From NCBI GenBank assembly GCA_031285105.1, contig JAITWV010000164.1, positions 1-7,376 on the forward strand: a stretch of 7,376 nucleotides of DNA, written 5' to 3'. Shown here in pieces: positions 7,166 to 7,376 of this stretch. Both the position numbers and the translations under genes were made by a program. The notes under the pieces were generated by a model. It made no database searches. It was not told the origin of the DNA and saw only the letters and a program-made list of their open reading frames with translations. The DNA is from Streptococcaceae bacterium. Its GTDB lineage: Bacteria; Bacillota; Bacilli; Lactobacillales; Streptococcaceae. Numbering within the stretch: position 1 is the stretch's first letter; the number at the start of each line of letters is the position of its first letter.

Positions 7166-7370
7166 AAATATAGTCAATTTCGCCCAATTAAATAACACAG
7201 AACTTAAATCGTCTAGTAGCAAAAGAACACTTACTTTAGTACAGCGTAATTGATTTGAAGTTTGTGAATTACTAGGACGCTAAGGTGTTCTTCACTTACG
7301 AGTTTTCGTATATGGGCTGCGGACTGGCTCGACGGTATGGCTGCTGTGGCGGGACGGAAGCAGCTTTTTT
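7166..7370 (+). ncRNA. Candidate structured RNA, about 205 nt (unrecognised)
   Basis: Several helices can be drawn. AAGAACAC (7223-7230) pairs with GTGTTCTT (7285-7292), 8 bp. Inside it AGCG (7243-7246) pairs with CGCT (7278-7281), and TAATT (7247-7251) with AATTA (7267-7271). TACGA (7297-7301) and TCGTA (7306-7310) form a hairpin with a four-base loop. A segment of about 70% GC, mostly G (7314-7364), follows and ends in a terminator-like hairpin. GC-rich folded sequence in AT-rich surroundings is typical of structured RNA. I do not recognise it as tmRNA, 6S, SRP RNA, RNase P RNA or a known riboswitch. The 5' end is set by a weak promoter guess. The same nested palindromes could act as single-stranded DNA, or the region could code on the minus strand. 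Confidence 0.35.
7340..7370 (+). terminator. Terminator-like hairpin ending the folded segment
   Basis: GCTGCT (7340-7345) pairs with AGCAGC (7359-7364) across a 13-base loop and is followed at once by six T (7365-7370). A second copy of GGCTGC at 7315-7320 could compete for the same 3' arm. That would form a longer alternative hairpin, an arrangement seen in attenuators. Confidence 0.45.
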
Positions 7371-7376
7371 GAAAAG

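Larger units (their letters stand above)
6680..7376. other. Long AT-rich region without a convincing gene
   Basis: About 700 bp. Besides the sites listed separately, 6846-7040 is very AT-rich and shows no gene, only poly-A/T runs. Two frames of 61 and 70 codons overlap on opposite strands at 6704-6947. Both lack a Shine-Dalgarno site, and one overlaps the WxL promoters. From 7041 the sequence changes character: the 22-bp array, then a folded segment with a G-rich end. Confidence 0.6.

Noticed and set aside
7158..7167. Palindrome TTGAATTCAA next to the array
   Set aside because: Ten-base AT-rich palindromes arise easily; it is a single copy and not in phase as a separate site.
7312..7376. Plus-strand frame from ATG 7312 (MGCGLARRYGCCGG...) as the start of a gene
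   Set aside because: There is no Shine-Dalgarno site at a usable distance, and the frame runs through the terminator-like hairpin. It cannot be judged at the window edge.

Overview
The window is low-GC Firmicutes DNA, most likely from Lactobacillales (Enterococcus/Vagococcus/Carnobacterium-like). This rests on the HemW C-terminus, the Bacillus-type promoters and Shine-Dalgarno sites, and above all a WxL surface domain, a family known mainly from Enterococcus, Listeria and Lactobacillus relatives. The genus cannot be fixed from what is visible.

Layout. (1) 1-306 (+): the last ~100 codons of hemW, cut by the window edge and closed by a strong intrinsic terminator (310-345). (2) 388-935 (+): a self-contained unit with a sigma-A promoter, a Shine-Dalgarno site and a small four-helix membrane protein of unknown function (475-918). 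Its final codons lie inside a terminator hairpin that faces the next gene. (3) 956-6664 (-): one very large secreted protein of about 1902 residues. It has a signal sequence, a beta-solenoid-like region rich in Gly, Asn, Ser and Thr, two tandem Ig-like segments and a C-terminal WxL domain that should hold it on peptidoglycan. Two overlapping promoters (6723-6766) and two stacked Shine-Dalgarno/start pairs precede it. (4) 6680-7376: about 700 bp without a convincing gene. It holds a leftward terminator just upstream of the WxL promoters, a regular array of six 22-bp units built on the palindrome TGCTATAGCA (7041-7160), and a folded, partly G-rich segment ending in a terminator-like hairpin (about 7166-7370).

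The WxL gene stands alone here. None of the usual partners of WxL loci (DUF916/DUF3324 proteins, LPXTG proteins, small WxL proteins) is in the window. hemW is also not followed by hrcA-grpE-dnaK, its frequent neighbours in Bacilli, so the region to its right may be an accessory insertion.

The least explained part is the 22-bp array and the segment that follows it. The sixth, degenerate array unit reads as an extended -10 element. This suggests that a regulator, or a replication or partition protein, binds the array and controls the downstream RNA. That is inference. An alternative reading, in which a short open frame enters from the right edge on the minus strand, cannot be excluded.
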